A stretch of 5,342 nt of DNA from an uncultured Porphyromonadaceae bacterium. GTDB lineage: Bacteria; Bacteroidota; Bacteroidia; Bacteroidales; Muribaculaceae. Location: positions 1 through 5,342 of the forward strand of contig CABQCA010000155.1 in the NCBI GenBank assembly GCA_902462525.1, in the 5' to 3' direction. Shown one piece after another: positions 1-5,342 of this stretch (its first letter is position 1; every line of letters begins with the position of its first letter). A program made the position numbers and the translations under genes. The notes under the pieces were generated by a model. It did no database searches and was not told the origin of the DNA. It saw nothing but the letters and a program-made list of their open reading frames with translations.

Positions 1-1
1 C

Positions 2-478
2 CGCGCAGGCCTGCTCCACGACATCGGCAAGGTGCCCGACGAGGAACCGGAACTGCCGCACGCACTATTAGGCATGAAACTTGCCGAGAAATACAAGGAA
101 AAGCCCGAAATATGCAACGCCATCGGCGCCCATCACGATGAAGTGGAACAGACCTCGCTTCTGGCACCGATCGTGCAGGTCTGCGATGCCATTTCCGGCG
201 CCCGTCCGGGTGCCCGCCGCGAAATCGTGGAGGCCTACATCAAGCGTCTCAACGATCTGGAACAGCTTGCTCTTTCATATCCCGGCGTTGTCAAGACTTA
301 TGCCATTCAGGCAGGCCGCGAGCTTCGCGTGATAGTGGGCGCCGACAAAATCGACGACGCTGAAACCGAAAAGCTGTCCGGTGAGATAGCACGCCGCATA
401 CAGGACGAAATGACATATCCCGGCCAGGTCAAGATAACCGTTATCCGCGAAACCCGCTCGGTTAGCTTCGCCAAGTAA
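2..478 (+). CDS. rny: Ribonuclease Y, C-terminal part (5' truncated by window edge)
   Basis: RNase Y is a membrane-anchored endoribonuclease that starts mRNA decay. Only the last 158 residues are visible, read in frame from base 2; the N-terminal membrane anchor, coiled coil and KH domain lie upstream of the window. The fragment opens inside the HD domain with AGLLHDIGK, giving the catalytic His6-Asp7 pair (fragment numbering). It continues with ELPH (His20), AHHDE (His44-His45-Asp46) and the RNase Y hallmark DAISGARPGARRE starting at Asp62. The C-terminal domain ends in VKITVIRETRSVSFAK, very close to the usual family ending, so the 3' end looks intact. The GTG at 32 is an internal valine codon, not a start. 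The stop is 3 bases before ricT, so the two are probably co-transcribed. Identification is secure from the motifs; no other HD family carries this GARPGARRE block. Confidence 0.95.
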   Translation, partial: RAGLLHDIGKVPDEEPELPHALLGMKLAEKYKEKPEICNAIGAHHDEVEQTSLLAPIVQVCDAISGARPGARREIVEAYIKRLNDLEQLALSYPGVVKTYAIQAGRELRVIVGADKIDDAETEKLSGEIARRIQDEMTYPGQVKITVIRETRSVSFAK

Positions 479-481
479 GCC

Positions 482-1819
482 ATGAGCAGCGACGACAAAC
501 AGAAGCCTCTCGACACCCCGGCGGTGCCTGAGGAAGGCAGCAGTGAGGAAAACCGTCCTGCGCAGGGTGCGCCACAGCGCAGCTGTTGCGGCGGCTGTCA
601 GCGCGGAAAACTTCATTCGTTCAACTGGCTCGAGGACATACCGGGCGGATATGCCGACAGCGATCTGGTGGAGGTGCAGTTCAAGAATACCCGTAAGGGC
701 TTCTACCGCAATAGCCTGCATTTGCCGCTCGAAATCGGCGACGTCGTGGCTGTAGAGGCATCGCCCGGTCACGACATCGGTACCATCACTCTCACGGGTA
801 AGCTTGTGGAGCTGAGCATGAAACGGGCCGGCATACGCGGCAATGCCCGCGAGGCCGAACTGAAGCGTGTGTTTCGCAAGGCCAAGCCGGCCGACATCGA
901 GAAATTCGATGAAGCGCGCGCCCGCGAGCACGACACCATGATACGTGCCCGCCGCATAGCCGACGATTTGAAACTGAACATGAAAATCGGCGATGTCGAG
1001 TACCAGGGCGACGGCAACAAGGCTATTTTCTACTATATTGCTGATGAGCGTGTCGACTTCCGCCAGCTCATCAAGGTGCTTGCCGAAACGTTCAAGGTGC
1101 GCATCGAAATGAAGCAGATCGGCGCGCGCCAGGAGGCCGGCCGTATTGGAGGCATCGGACCGTGCGGGCGTCCGCTGTGCTGCTCGCAGTGGATGACCAA
1201 TTTTGTGTCGGTGGCCACCAGTGCCGCCCGCTATCAGGACATTTCGCTTAATCCTCAGAAACTTGCCGGACAGTGCGCAAAACTCAAATGCTGTCTTAAT
1301 TTCGAGGTAGACGCCTATCTGGAAGCCTCGAAAAAGATGCCTCCGCGCGATGTGCGTCTCGAAACCGCCGACGCCACATACTATCATTTCAAGACCGACA
1401 TTTTCAACCGTCTTATCACCTTTTCCACCGACAAGTCGATGGCCGTGAATCTGGTGACTGTCGATGCCGACCGTGTTTTCGAAATCATCGCCATGAACAA
1501 GGCCGGCGAGAAACCTCTGTCGCTTGTGCGCGAAGCCGATGTGAAGCCCAAGGAAAAAGGCGCCTTCGGCGATATATTAGGCGACGATGATCTTACCCGT
1601 TTCGACAAAAAGAAAAAGAAGAAAAAGAAGAAAACGGGCGAGAAGGCAGCCGATGGCGGCGCCGACAAGCCACAGGGAGAGCGGCAGCCGCGTCAGGGCG
1701 GACAGCATGACGGCCAGCGCCCGCAACAGGGCGGAAACAAGGCCCGCAAGCCCAAGAAATCCAAAGGCAACGGCGGCAATCCTCCCGCCCCTAAAGAACC
1801 CCGAAAACCTCAGGAATAA
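482..1819 (+). CDS. ricT: RicT-like PSP1-domain protein (YaaT family), probable RNase Y specificity factor
   Basis: This 445-residue protein has the PSP1/YaaT core. In Bacillus subtilis RicT works with RicA and RicF in an Fe-S complex that binds RNase Y and directs mRNA processing; a role here is inferred from homology and from the rny neighbour. Visible parts are: a polar N-terminus with a CCGGC cluster (Cys35, 36, 39); a PSP1 core from about residue 60, including VEVQFKNTRKGFYRN and VVAVEASPGHDIG; the signature GGIGPCGRPLCC (Cys228, 233, 234); and SLNPQKLAGQCAKLKCC (Cys265, 270, 271). The C-x4-CC and C-x4-CC pattern matches the family's cluster-binding cysteines. After about residue 365 the chain becomes a low-complexity tail: nine consecutive lysines (376-384), then Gly/Gln/Pro/Lys-rich sequence. 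It is much longer than Bacillus RicT (about 275 residues) because of both extensions. The ATG at 482 is the first start after rny and keeps the CCxxC cluster. Recognition is strong; whether it binds RNase Y here is untested. Confidence 0.9.
   Translation: MSSDDKQKPLDTPAVPEEGSSEENRPAQGAPQRSCCGGCQRGKLHSFNWLEDIPGGYADSDLVEVQFKNTRKGFYRNSLHLPLEIGDVVAVEASPGHDIGTITLTGKLVELSMKRAGIRGNAREAELKRVFRKAKPADIEKFDEARAREHDTMIRARRIADDLKLNMKIGDVEYQGDGNKAIFYYIADERVDFRQLIKVLAETFKVRIEMKQIGARQEAGRIGGIGPCGRPLCCSQWMTNFVSVATSAARYQDISLNPQKLAGQCAKLKCCLNFEVDAYLEASKKMPPRDVRLETADATYYHFKTDIFNRLITFSTDKSMAVNLVTVDADRVFEIIAMNKAGEKPLSLVREADVKPKEKGAFGDILGDDDLTRFDKKKKKKKKKTGEKAADGGADKPQGERQPRQGGQHDGQRPQQGGNKARKPKKSKGNGGNPPAPKEPRKPQE
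1607..1634 (+). repeat. 28-base A/G-only tract encoding the RicT poly-lysine run
   Basis: An uninterrupted purine tract made of three AAAAAG units plus AAG spacers and a final AAAA. In the ricT frame it reads as AAA/AAG codons for nine lysines. The longest single-base run is five A, so it is less slip-prone than a true homopolymer, although the semi-slippery G-AAA-AAG arrangement occurs twice. It marks the start of the low-complexity RicT tail. Confidence 0.85.
1812..1815 (+). promoter_or_regulatory. Possible weak Shine-Dalgarno (AGGA) for gldH
   Basis: AGGA ends five bases before the gldH ATG at 1821 and lies inside the last codons of ricT. The spacing fits a ribosome binding site and supports 1821 as the start over the upstream in-frame starts. 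Bacteroidetes initiate with little dependence on such sequences, so it may be coincidental. Confidence 0.3.
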
Positions 1820-1820
1820 G

Positions 1821-2309
1821 ATGAAAGCGACACTTCCGGCAATAATGGCGGCGGTGTGCATCTCTACCGCCTGCAACGGCCCTGTAGGACGTGGCGACGG
1901 CGACGATAACCGTTTCAGCGATTTCGCCGACATTCCAGCCGGCGGCTGGCTTTATACATCGCCAATCGACTTCGTGCCCGATACACTCCGCGACAGCACT
2001 GTCGCCGAGGGGATGCTTCTTGTGTCGGTGCGTCATGGCCAGGAATATCTCTACCGCAATCTGTGGCTTGAGGTGTCGTTTGCCGACACCGACTCCACCC
2101 GCCGGGCTGACACCCTCAACATCGAACTGGCCGATGCTTTCGGCAGATGGCACGGCCGCGGCATGGGCCTGAGCCATGAGGTTCTCGACACCGTGCCCGG
2201 TAATTTTCCCCTTGCCATGCACCGGCCCGTGCGCCTGCGGCATATAATGCGCACCGACACCCTTCCGGGACTCGAGCGGGTCGGTGTGGTATTTATTCCC
2301 AAGGACTGA
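1821..2309 (+). CDS. gldH: GldH-type gliding motility lipoprotein
   Basis: GldH is a small outer or periplasmic-facing lipoprotein required for gliding in Flavobacterium johnsoniae; it is also found in many non-gliding Bacteroidetes, where its role is unknown. The 162-residue product is the usual family size. It starts with a lipoprotein signal, MKATLPAIMAAVCISTAC, with Cys18 as the probable lipidated residue. The body shows the GldH pattern: FSDFADIPAGGW near residue 32, YLYRNLWLEVSF at 76-87, DTLNIELADAFGRWHGRGMG at 97-116, and a C-terminal beta-rich stretch LPGLERVGVVFIPKD. The frame is open upstream to 1587 inside ricT, but the ATG at 1821 is chosen because it directly gives the signal peptide and sits one base after the ricT stop. 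The lipobox is loose (S-T-A-C), and no acidic patch directly follows the cysteine. Family assignment rests on motif memory; lipoprotein nature is clear from sequence. Confidence 0.86.
   Translation: MKATLPAIMAAVCISTACNGPVGRGDGDDNRFSDFADIPAGGWLYTSPIDFVPDTLRDSTVAEGMLLVSVRHGQEYLYRNLWLEVSFADTDSTRRADTLNIELADAFGRWHGRGMGLSHEVLDTVPGNFPLAMHRPVRLRHIMRTDTLPGLERVGVVFIPKD
2301..2305 (+). promoter_or_regulatory. Possible Shine-Dalgarno (AAGGA) for the HAD hydrolase gene
   Basis: AAGGA lies at the 3' end of gldH and ends five bases before the ATG at 2311. It supports that start over the in-frame GTG at 2284, which would add nine residues and overlap gldH. It also encodes the Lys-Asp end of GldH, so part of the match is forced by coding. 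Confidence 0.35.
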
Positions 2310-2310
2310 T

Positions 2311-2949
2311 ATGCGGCAATTCGACAGCTATCTCTTCGACATGGACGGCACTCTGTGGGATGCCGTCGACAGCTACTGCGCTGTGTGGAACCGTACTATC
2401 GACGATTTGCACGCCGATGCGCCGTATGTGACGCGAGTGAGGCTTACTACGCTTATGGGCAAGCCTCTCGACTATATATTCAGGCAGCTTATAGGGGGTG
2501 CAGTGCCGCGCGATGTGTTCATGGAGCGACTCACGGTAAATGAACAGGCTATAATGCCGGTTTCAGGAGGCCGCCTTTATTCCGGGGTGCGTGAGACACT
2601 GCGAACGCTGAAAAAGCGTGGCGCGCGACTGTTCATGGTGAGCAACTGTCAGGCCGACGGGCTTCCGACTTTTGTCCGTTTCTGCCGCCTCGGCGGAATT
2701 TTCGACGAGCTTCTTTCGTTCGGTGGCACAGGAAACGAAAAAGATGTGAACATTCGCTATCTGGTGGAGCGTTATAATCTATGTGAGCCTCTCTACATAG
2801 GCGATACTGAAGGCGACTGTCGGTCGGCACACACTGCCGGAGTGCCTTTTGCATGGGCTGCCTACGGTTTTGGTCGTGATGTAAGAGGCTTCGAATATAA
2901 GATAGACAACATAGAACAACTGCTGTTATGCACACCAATACAGAAATAA
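2311..2949 (+). CDS. HAD-superfamily hydrolase, phosphoglycolate phosphatase-like (subfamily IA)
   Basis: A 212-residue cytosolic haloacid-dehalogenase-type hydrolase, probably a small-molecule phosphatase; the substrate cannot be read from sequence. All four HAD motifs are present. Motif I is FDMDGTLWD, with nucleophile Asp10 and acid/base Asp12. Motif II is Ser111 in FMVSNCQ. Motif III is Lys144 in GNEKDVNIRYL. Motif IV is GDTEGD, with Asp165 and Asp169. A helical cap of roughly residues 16-85 lies between motifs I and II, the C1-cap position typical of subfamily IA. The SNCQ and GDTEGD variants and the AAYGFG segment near the end fit a phosphoglycolate phosphatase-like group in gut Firmicutes and Bacteroidetes. 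The ATG at 2311 is one base after the gldH stop and places motif I at the normal distance from the N-terminus. Its 3' end overlaps the next gene by 22 bases, suggesting coupled translation. Naming it gph would overreach. Confidence 0.87.
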   Translation: MRQFDSYLFDMDGTLWDAVDSYCAVWNRTIDDLHADAPYVTRVRLTTLMGKPLDYIFRQLIGGAVPRDVFMERLTVNEQAIMPVSGGRLYSGVRETLRTLKKRGARLFMVSNCQADGLPTFVRFCRLGGIFDELLSFGGTGNEKDVNIRYLVERYNLCEPLYIGDTEGDCRSAHTAGVPFAWAAYGFGRDVRGFEYKIDNIEQLLLCTPIQK

Positions 2950-4127
2950 ATCTTCTCGGCGCCGAGGAGCAGGCCCTTCGCCTTGGCCGTCTCCGCAGTC
3001 TCATGCGCTCTGCCGGAATAGGCACTGCTGTGGTGATGGATCTTGCCAATATCTACTATCTTACAGGCCGCGTTTTCCGCGGATATATCTATATAACCGA
3101 CGGCGACAACGTGCCCATCTACTTCGTGCGCCGGCCCAACCATCTGACGGGCAGTAATGTTCATATGATCCGCAAGCCCGAGGATATATCCGGAATTCTT
3201 GCCGGACTCGGTATCGAGACCAATAAGTTGGCTCTCGAACTCGATACGATGCCTTATTCGGAGTGCAATCGTCTTTACACGGCACTCGGCGGAGCCTTCG
3301 GTATGGCGGCAAACCTTTCGCCTGTCATGCGCCGCTGCCGTGCCGTCAAGACGGCTGTCGAACAGAAGATGATAGAAGCTTCGGGCGTGAAGCAGTCGCT
3401 TGTCTACGAGCGTATTCCCCATCTCTACCGCGAGGGCATGACCGACATCGAATTTCAGATTGAAATTGAGCGAGCCTCGCGCCTCGAGGGTTGCCTCGGG
3501 CAGTTCCGCACCAGTGGTTCAGACATGGAACTTTTCATGGGCAATGTGCTGACCGGCGAGAATGCTGACACTCCTTCGCCCTATGATTTCGCTATGGGCG
3601 GCGAGGGCCTCGACCCGTCGTTGCCTGTGGGTGCCAACGGCACCTTGATAAAGCCCGGAAACCCTGTGATGGTGGACGTAAACGGCAACTACACCGGCTA
3701 TATGACCGATATGACACGTTGCTTCTGCGCCGGCGAACCGCGTCCCGAGGCCGTGCGCGCCAACGAACTGTCGAAGAAAATATGCAGTACTCTCGCCTCG
3801 ATGATGCAGCCGGGCGTAGCCGCTTCAGAGCTGTATAAGGCGGCACTCGACATGGCTACGGAGGCTGGAATGGCCGACTGTTTCATGGGTCACCGCTGCC
3901 ACGCCGGTTTCGTGGGCCACGGACTGGGTATAGAGATTAATGAACTTCCGGTCATCGCTCCGCGTTCGCGCGATGTACTTGAGGAAGGCAATGTGATAGC
4001 TCTCGAACCGAAATTTGTGATCCCGGGCCTCGGGGCCGTGGGAATAGAGAATACCTATATAGTCGGAAAGGAGGCGCCGGCGCGGGTTGTCACCACGGCC
4101 CGCGAGGGTATAGTCCTTCTCGACTGA
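2928..4127 (+). CDS. M24-family metallopeptidase-like protein (Xaa-Pro peptidase/creatinase fold)
   Basis: A 399-residue two-domain cytosolic protein of the pita-bread (M24) fold. The N-terminal creatinase-like domain (about 1-135) contains RLGRLRSLMRSAGIGTAVVM followed by NIYYLTG, a standard opening for the family. The C-terminal catalytic domain (about 145-395) keeps five dinuclear metal ligands: Asp250 (MVDVNG), Asp261 (MTDMTR), His331 (VGHGLG), Glu360 (ALEPK) and Glu374 (GIENTY). However, no histidine lies between residues 200 and 260, and the position seven after the metal His is Asn338 (IEINELP) where classical aminopeptidase P has a catalytic His. Xaa-Pro dipeptide or aminopeptidase activity is therefore plausible but not assured. 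The ATG at 2928 overlaps the HAD gene by 22 bases; the alternative Met26 (3003) would cut the conserved N-terminal helix. No Shine-Dalgarno is visible, which fits coupling to the upstream gene. Fold assignment is firm; substrate is unknown. Confidence 0.88.
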   Translation: MHTNTEINLLGAEEQALRLGRLRSLMRSAGIGTAVVMDLANIYYLTGRVFRGYIYITDGDNVPIYFVRRPNHLTGSNVHMIRKPEDISGILAGLGIETNKLALELDTMPYSECNRLYTALGGAFGMAANLSPVMRRCRAVKTAVEQKMIEASGVKQSLVYERIPHLYREGMTDIEFQIEIERASRLEGCLGQFRTSGSDMELFMGNVLTGENADTPSPYDFAMGGEGLDPSLPVGANGTLIKPGNPVMVDVNGNYTGYMTDMTRCFCAGEPRPEAVRANELSKKICSTLASMMQPGVAASELYKAALDMATEAGMADCFMGHRCHAGFVGHGLGIEINELPVIAPRSRDVLEEGNVIALEPKFVIPGLGAVGIENTYIVGKEAPARVVTTAREGIVLLD

Positions 4128-4139
4128 GAACGATGCAAA

Positions 4140-5342
4140 ATGAACCTTTCAGAATCACTTAACGGCAGAATATTCAGAAAAATAGGCGAAATCGCCGACG
4201 GCATGGGACGCGAGTGCTATGTCGTGGGCGGTTTCGTGCGTGACCTTGTGATAGGCCGTTCTTCTAAGGACATCGATTTTGTCACCGTGGGGTCGGGCAT
4301 CGAAGTAGCCGAGGCTGTTGCCGCTGCTTTGGGCAGACACACGTCGCTGGCCGTCTACCGCAACTACGGCACGGCGCAGGTGAAGCACGGCGACCTCGAG
4401 CTTGAATTCGTTGGCGCGCGCCGTGAGTCGTATCAGCGTGACTCGCGAAATCCTATCGTCGAGGACGGCACTCTCGACGAGGACATAGCCCGCCGCGACT
4501 TTACCATCAATGCCCTCGCTATCAGCGTCAATGCCGGTACTTTCGGCGATGTCGTCGACAACTACGACGGCCTCGGCGACATAGAGCGACGCATCATCCG
4601 CACTCCGCTCGACCCCGACATAACCTTCAGCGACGATCCTCTGCGAATGATGCGTGCCGTGCGCTTCGCCACACAGCTCGATTTCAGAATTTTACCCGAA
4701 ACTTTCGAGGCTATCCGCCGGAATGCCTCACGCATCGAAATCATCACCAAGGAGCGCATCAAGGACGAGCTTTTCAAGATAATGGCGGCGCCGAAGCCGT
4801 CGATAGGCTGGAAATTATTGCTCGACAGTGGATTGCTGCGCTTCATTCTGCCGGAACTGGTGCGGATGCGCGGTATCGACCTTGTGGACGGCCGTGCCCA
4901 CAAAGACAATTTCTACCATACCATGGAGGTGCTCGACGCCGTGGCCCAAAAGTCGGACAACGTGTACTTGCGCTGGGCGGCTCTGCTGCACGACATCGGA
5001 AAACCTGTAACCAAAAGTTACGACAAGGAACGCGGCTGGACCTTCCACAACCACAACTTTATCGGCTCCAAGATGGTGAAGACCATATTCCGCCGGCTCA
5101 AATTTCCTCTCGGGGCTGAAATGCGGTATGTGGCCAAACTCGTCGAGCTGCATATGCGCCCCATAGCCCTTGTGGAAGATGAAGTGACTGACAGTGCCGT
5201 CCGCCGTCTTATCCACTACGCAGAGGAAGATCTCGACGATCTTATGATTCTGGCCCGTGCCGACATAACAAGCAAGGACAGCAACCGCAAGGCACGCTAT
5301 CTCGCCAACTTCGACCTTGTGGAGGAAAAGTTCCGTGCCACC
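4140..5342 (+). CDS. cca: CCA tRNA nucleotidyltransferase with HD domain (3' truncated by window edge)
   Basis: This enzyme adds or repairs the 3' CCA end of tRNAs using CTP and ATP. 401 codons are visible and the frame is still open at the window edge; related proteins are about 470-480 residues, so perhaps 70-80 are missing. The class II nucleotidyltransferase head has VVGGFVRDLVIGR (29-40), then DID, with metal-binding Asp44 and Asp46. Next come RRDFTINALA (119-128), nucleotide-recognition DDPLRMMRAVRFA (165-177) and a neck segment with ERIKDEL. The C-terminal HD domain shows HKDNFYHTMEVLD (His260), LLHDIGKP (His284-Asp285), FHNHNFIGS (His304) and ARADITSKD (probable last Asp, 375). The ATG at 4140 is chosen because its frame gives the full head domain; the ATG at 4133 is out of frame and stops after nine codons. 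It lies 12 bases after the M24 gene. Sequence alone does not separate CCA-adding from A-adding or poly(A) polymerase members, but this HD arrangement favours CCA addition. Confidence 0.93.
   Translation, partial: MNLSESLNGRIFRKIGEIADGMGRECYVVGGFVRDLVIGRSSKDIDFVTVGSGIEVAEAVAAALGRHTSLAVYRNYGTAQVKHGDLELEFVGARRESYQRDSRNPIVEDGTLDEDIARRDFTINALAISVNAGTFGDVVDNYDGLGDIERRIIRTPLDPDITFSDDPLRMMRAVRFATQLDFRILPETFEAIRRNASRIEIITKERIKDELFKIMAAPKPSIGWKLLLDSGLLRFILPELVRMRGIDLVDGRAHKDNFYHTMEVLDAVAQKSDNVYLRWAALLHDIGKPVTKSYDKERGWTFHNHNFIGSKMVKTIFRRLKFPLGAEMRYVAKLVELHMRPIALVEDEVTDSAVRRLIHYAEEDLDDLMILARADITSKDSNRKARYLANFDLVEEKFRAT

Larger units (their letters stand above)
2..5342 (+). other. Probable single operon: rny-ricT-gldH-HAD-M24-cca
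   Basis: Six co-directional genes are separated by 3, 1, 1, -22 and 12 bases. None of these junctions can hold a promoter or a rho-independent hairpin, and I saw no Bacteroides-type TTTG / TAnnTTTG promoter pair inside the genes by eye. Both ends are cut by the window, so the operon's promoter and terminator are not visible. Operon membership is inferred from spacing only. Confidence 0.72.

Noticed and set aside
275..1387. A 370-residue open frame on the minus strand across the rny-ricT junction
   Set aside because: It is antisense to two clearly identified genes, shows no recognisable domain, and its length is explained by the GC-rich third positions of the sense codons, which suppress stops on the opposite strand.
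1587..1820. Upstream in-frame extension of gldH within ricT
   Set aside because: It would add 78 very basic residues in front of a good lipoprotein signal peptide. The ATG at 1821, one base after the ricT stop, explains the protein.
1577..1933. Minus-strand open frame that looks like a multi-pass membrane protein
   Set aside because: Its hydrophobicity is an artefact. Reverse complements of AAG and AAA lysine codons are CTT and TTT (Leu, Phe), and the RicT tail's Gly, Pro and Gln codons also yield small or hydrophobic residues.
2284..2310. GTG start for the HAD hydrolase nine codons upstream
   Set aside because: It overlaps gldH and adds residues with no family support. The ATG at 2311 has an AAGGA-like site and places motif I at the normal distance.
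1858..3431. Repeated string TCTCTACCGC at about 1860, 2048 and 3422
   Set aside because: In two cases it encodes Leu-Tyr-Arg with preferred codons inside unrelated genes, and the third is in another frame. The spacing is irregular and there is no wider similarity, so it is a codon-usage coincidence.
4133..4162. Nine-codon open frame overlapping the cca start, a possible leader peptide
   Set aside because: It is out of frame with cca, has no ribosome binding site, and the surrounding sequence shows no hairpin or attenuator-like structure. It most likely arises by chance.

Overview
The window looks like a chromosomal housekeeping segment from a member of the Bacteroidota, most likely order Bacteroidales. 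The main evidence is a gldH-type lipoprotein gene, a RicT/PSP1 protein of the long Bacteroidetes form, and weak or absent Shine-Dalgarno sequences. Base composition is GC-rich by eye compared with Bacteroides itself, which would suit a Muribaculaceae-like lineage, but that placement is inference.

All genes lie on the + strand and are packed with almost no spacing. In order they are: the 3' end of rny (RNase Y, 2-478); ricT (PSP1-domain, cysteine-rich RNase Y partner, 482-1819); gldH (lipoprotein, 1821-2309); a HAD-superfamily hydrolase (2311-2949); an M24-fold metallopeptidase-like protein (2928-4127); and the 5' part of a CCA tRNA nucleotidyltransferase with an HD domain (4140 to the window edge). 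Gaps are 3, 1, 1, -22 and 12 bases, so one polycistronic transcript with translational coupling is the simplest reading. No stretch is long enough to hold an internal terminator, and no Bacteroides-type promoter, RNA gene, mobile element or CRISPR array was recognised.

Three of the six genes act on RNA: rny starts mRNA decay, ricT is the probable specificity factor for RNase Y, and cca matures or repairs tRNA 3' ends. The direct rny-ricT adjacency is the most meaningful context signal, because in Bacillus subtilis the two products interact physically but are encoded at separate loci. gldH, the HAD phosphatase and the M24 protein have no obvious link to RNA and may simply share the transcript.

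I do not see a clearly new system here. The points most worth checking are the rny-ricT pairing, the extra N-terminal CCxxC and nine-lysine tail of RicT, and the M24 protein, which keeps all five metal ligands but appears to lack both catalytic histidines of classical aminopeptidase P.
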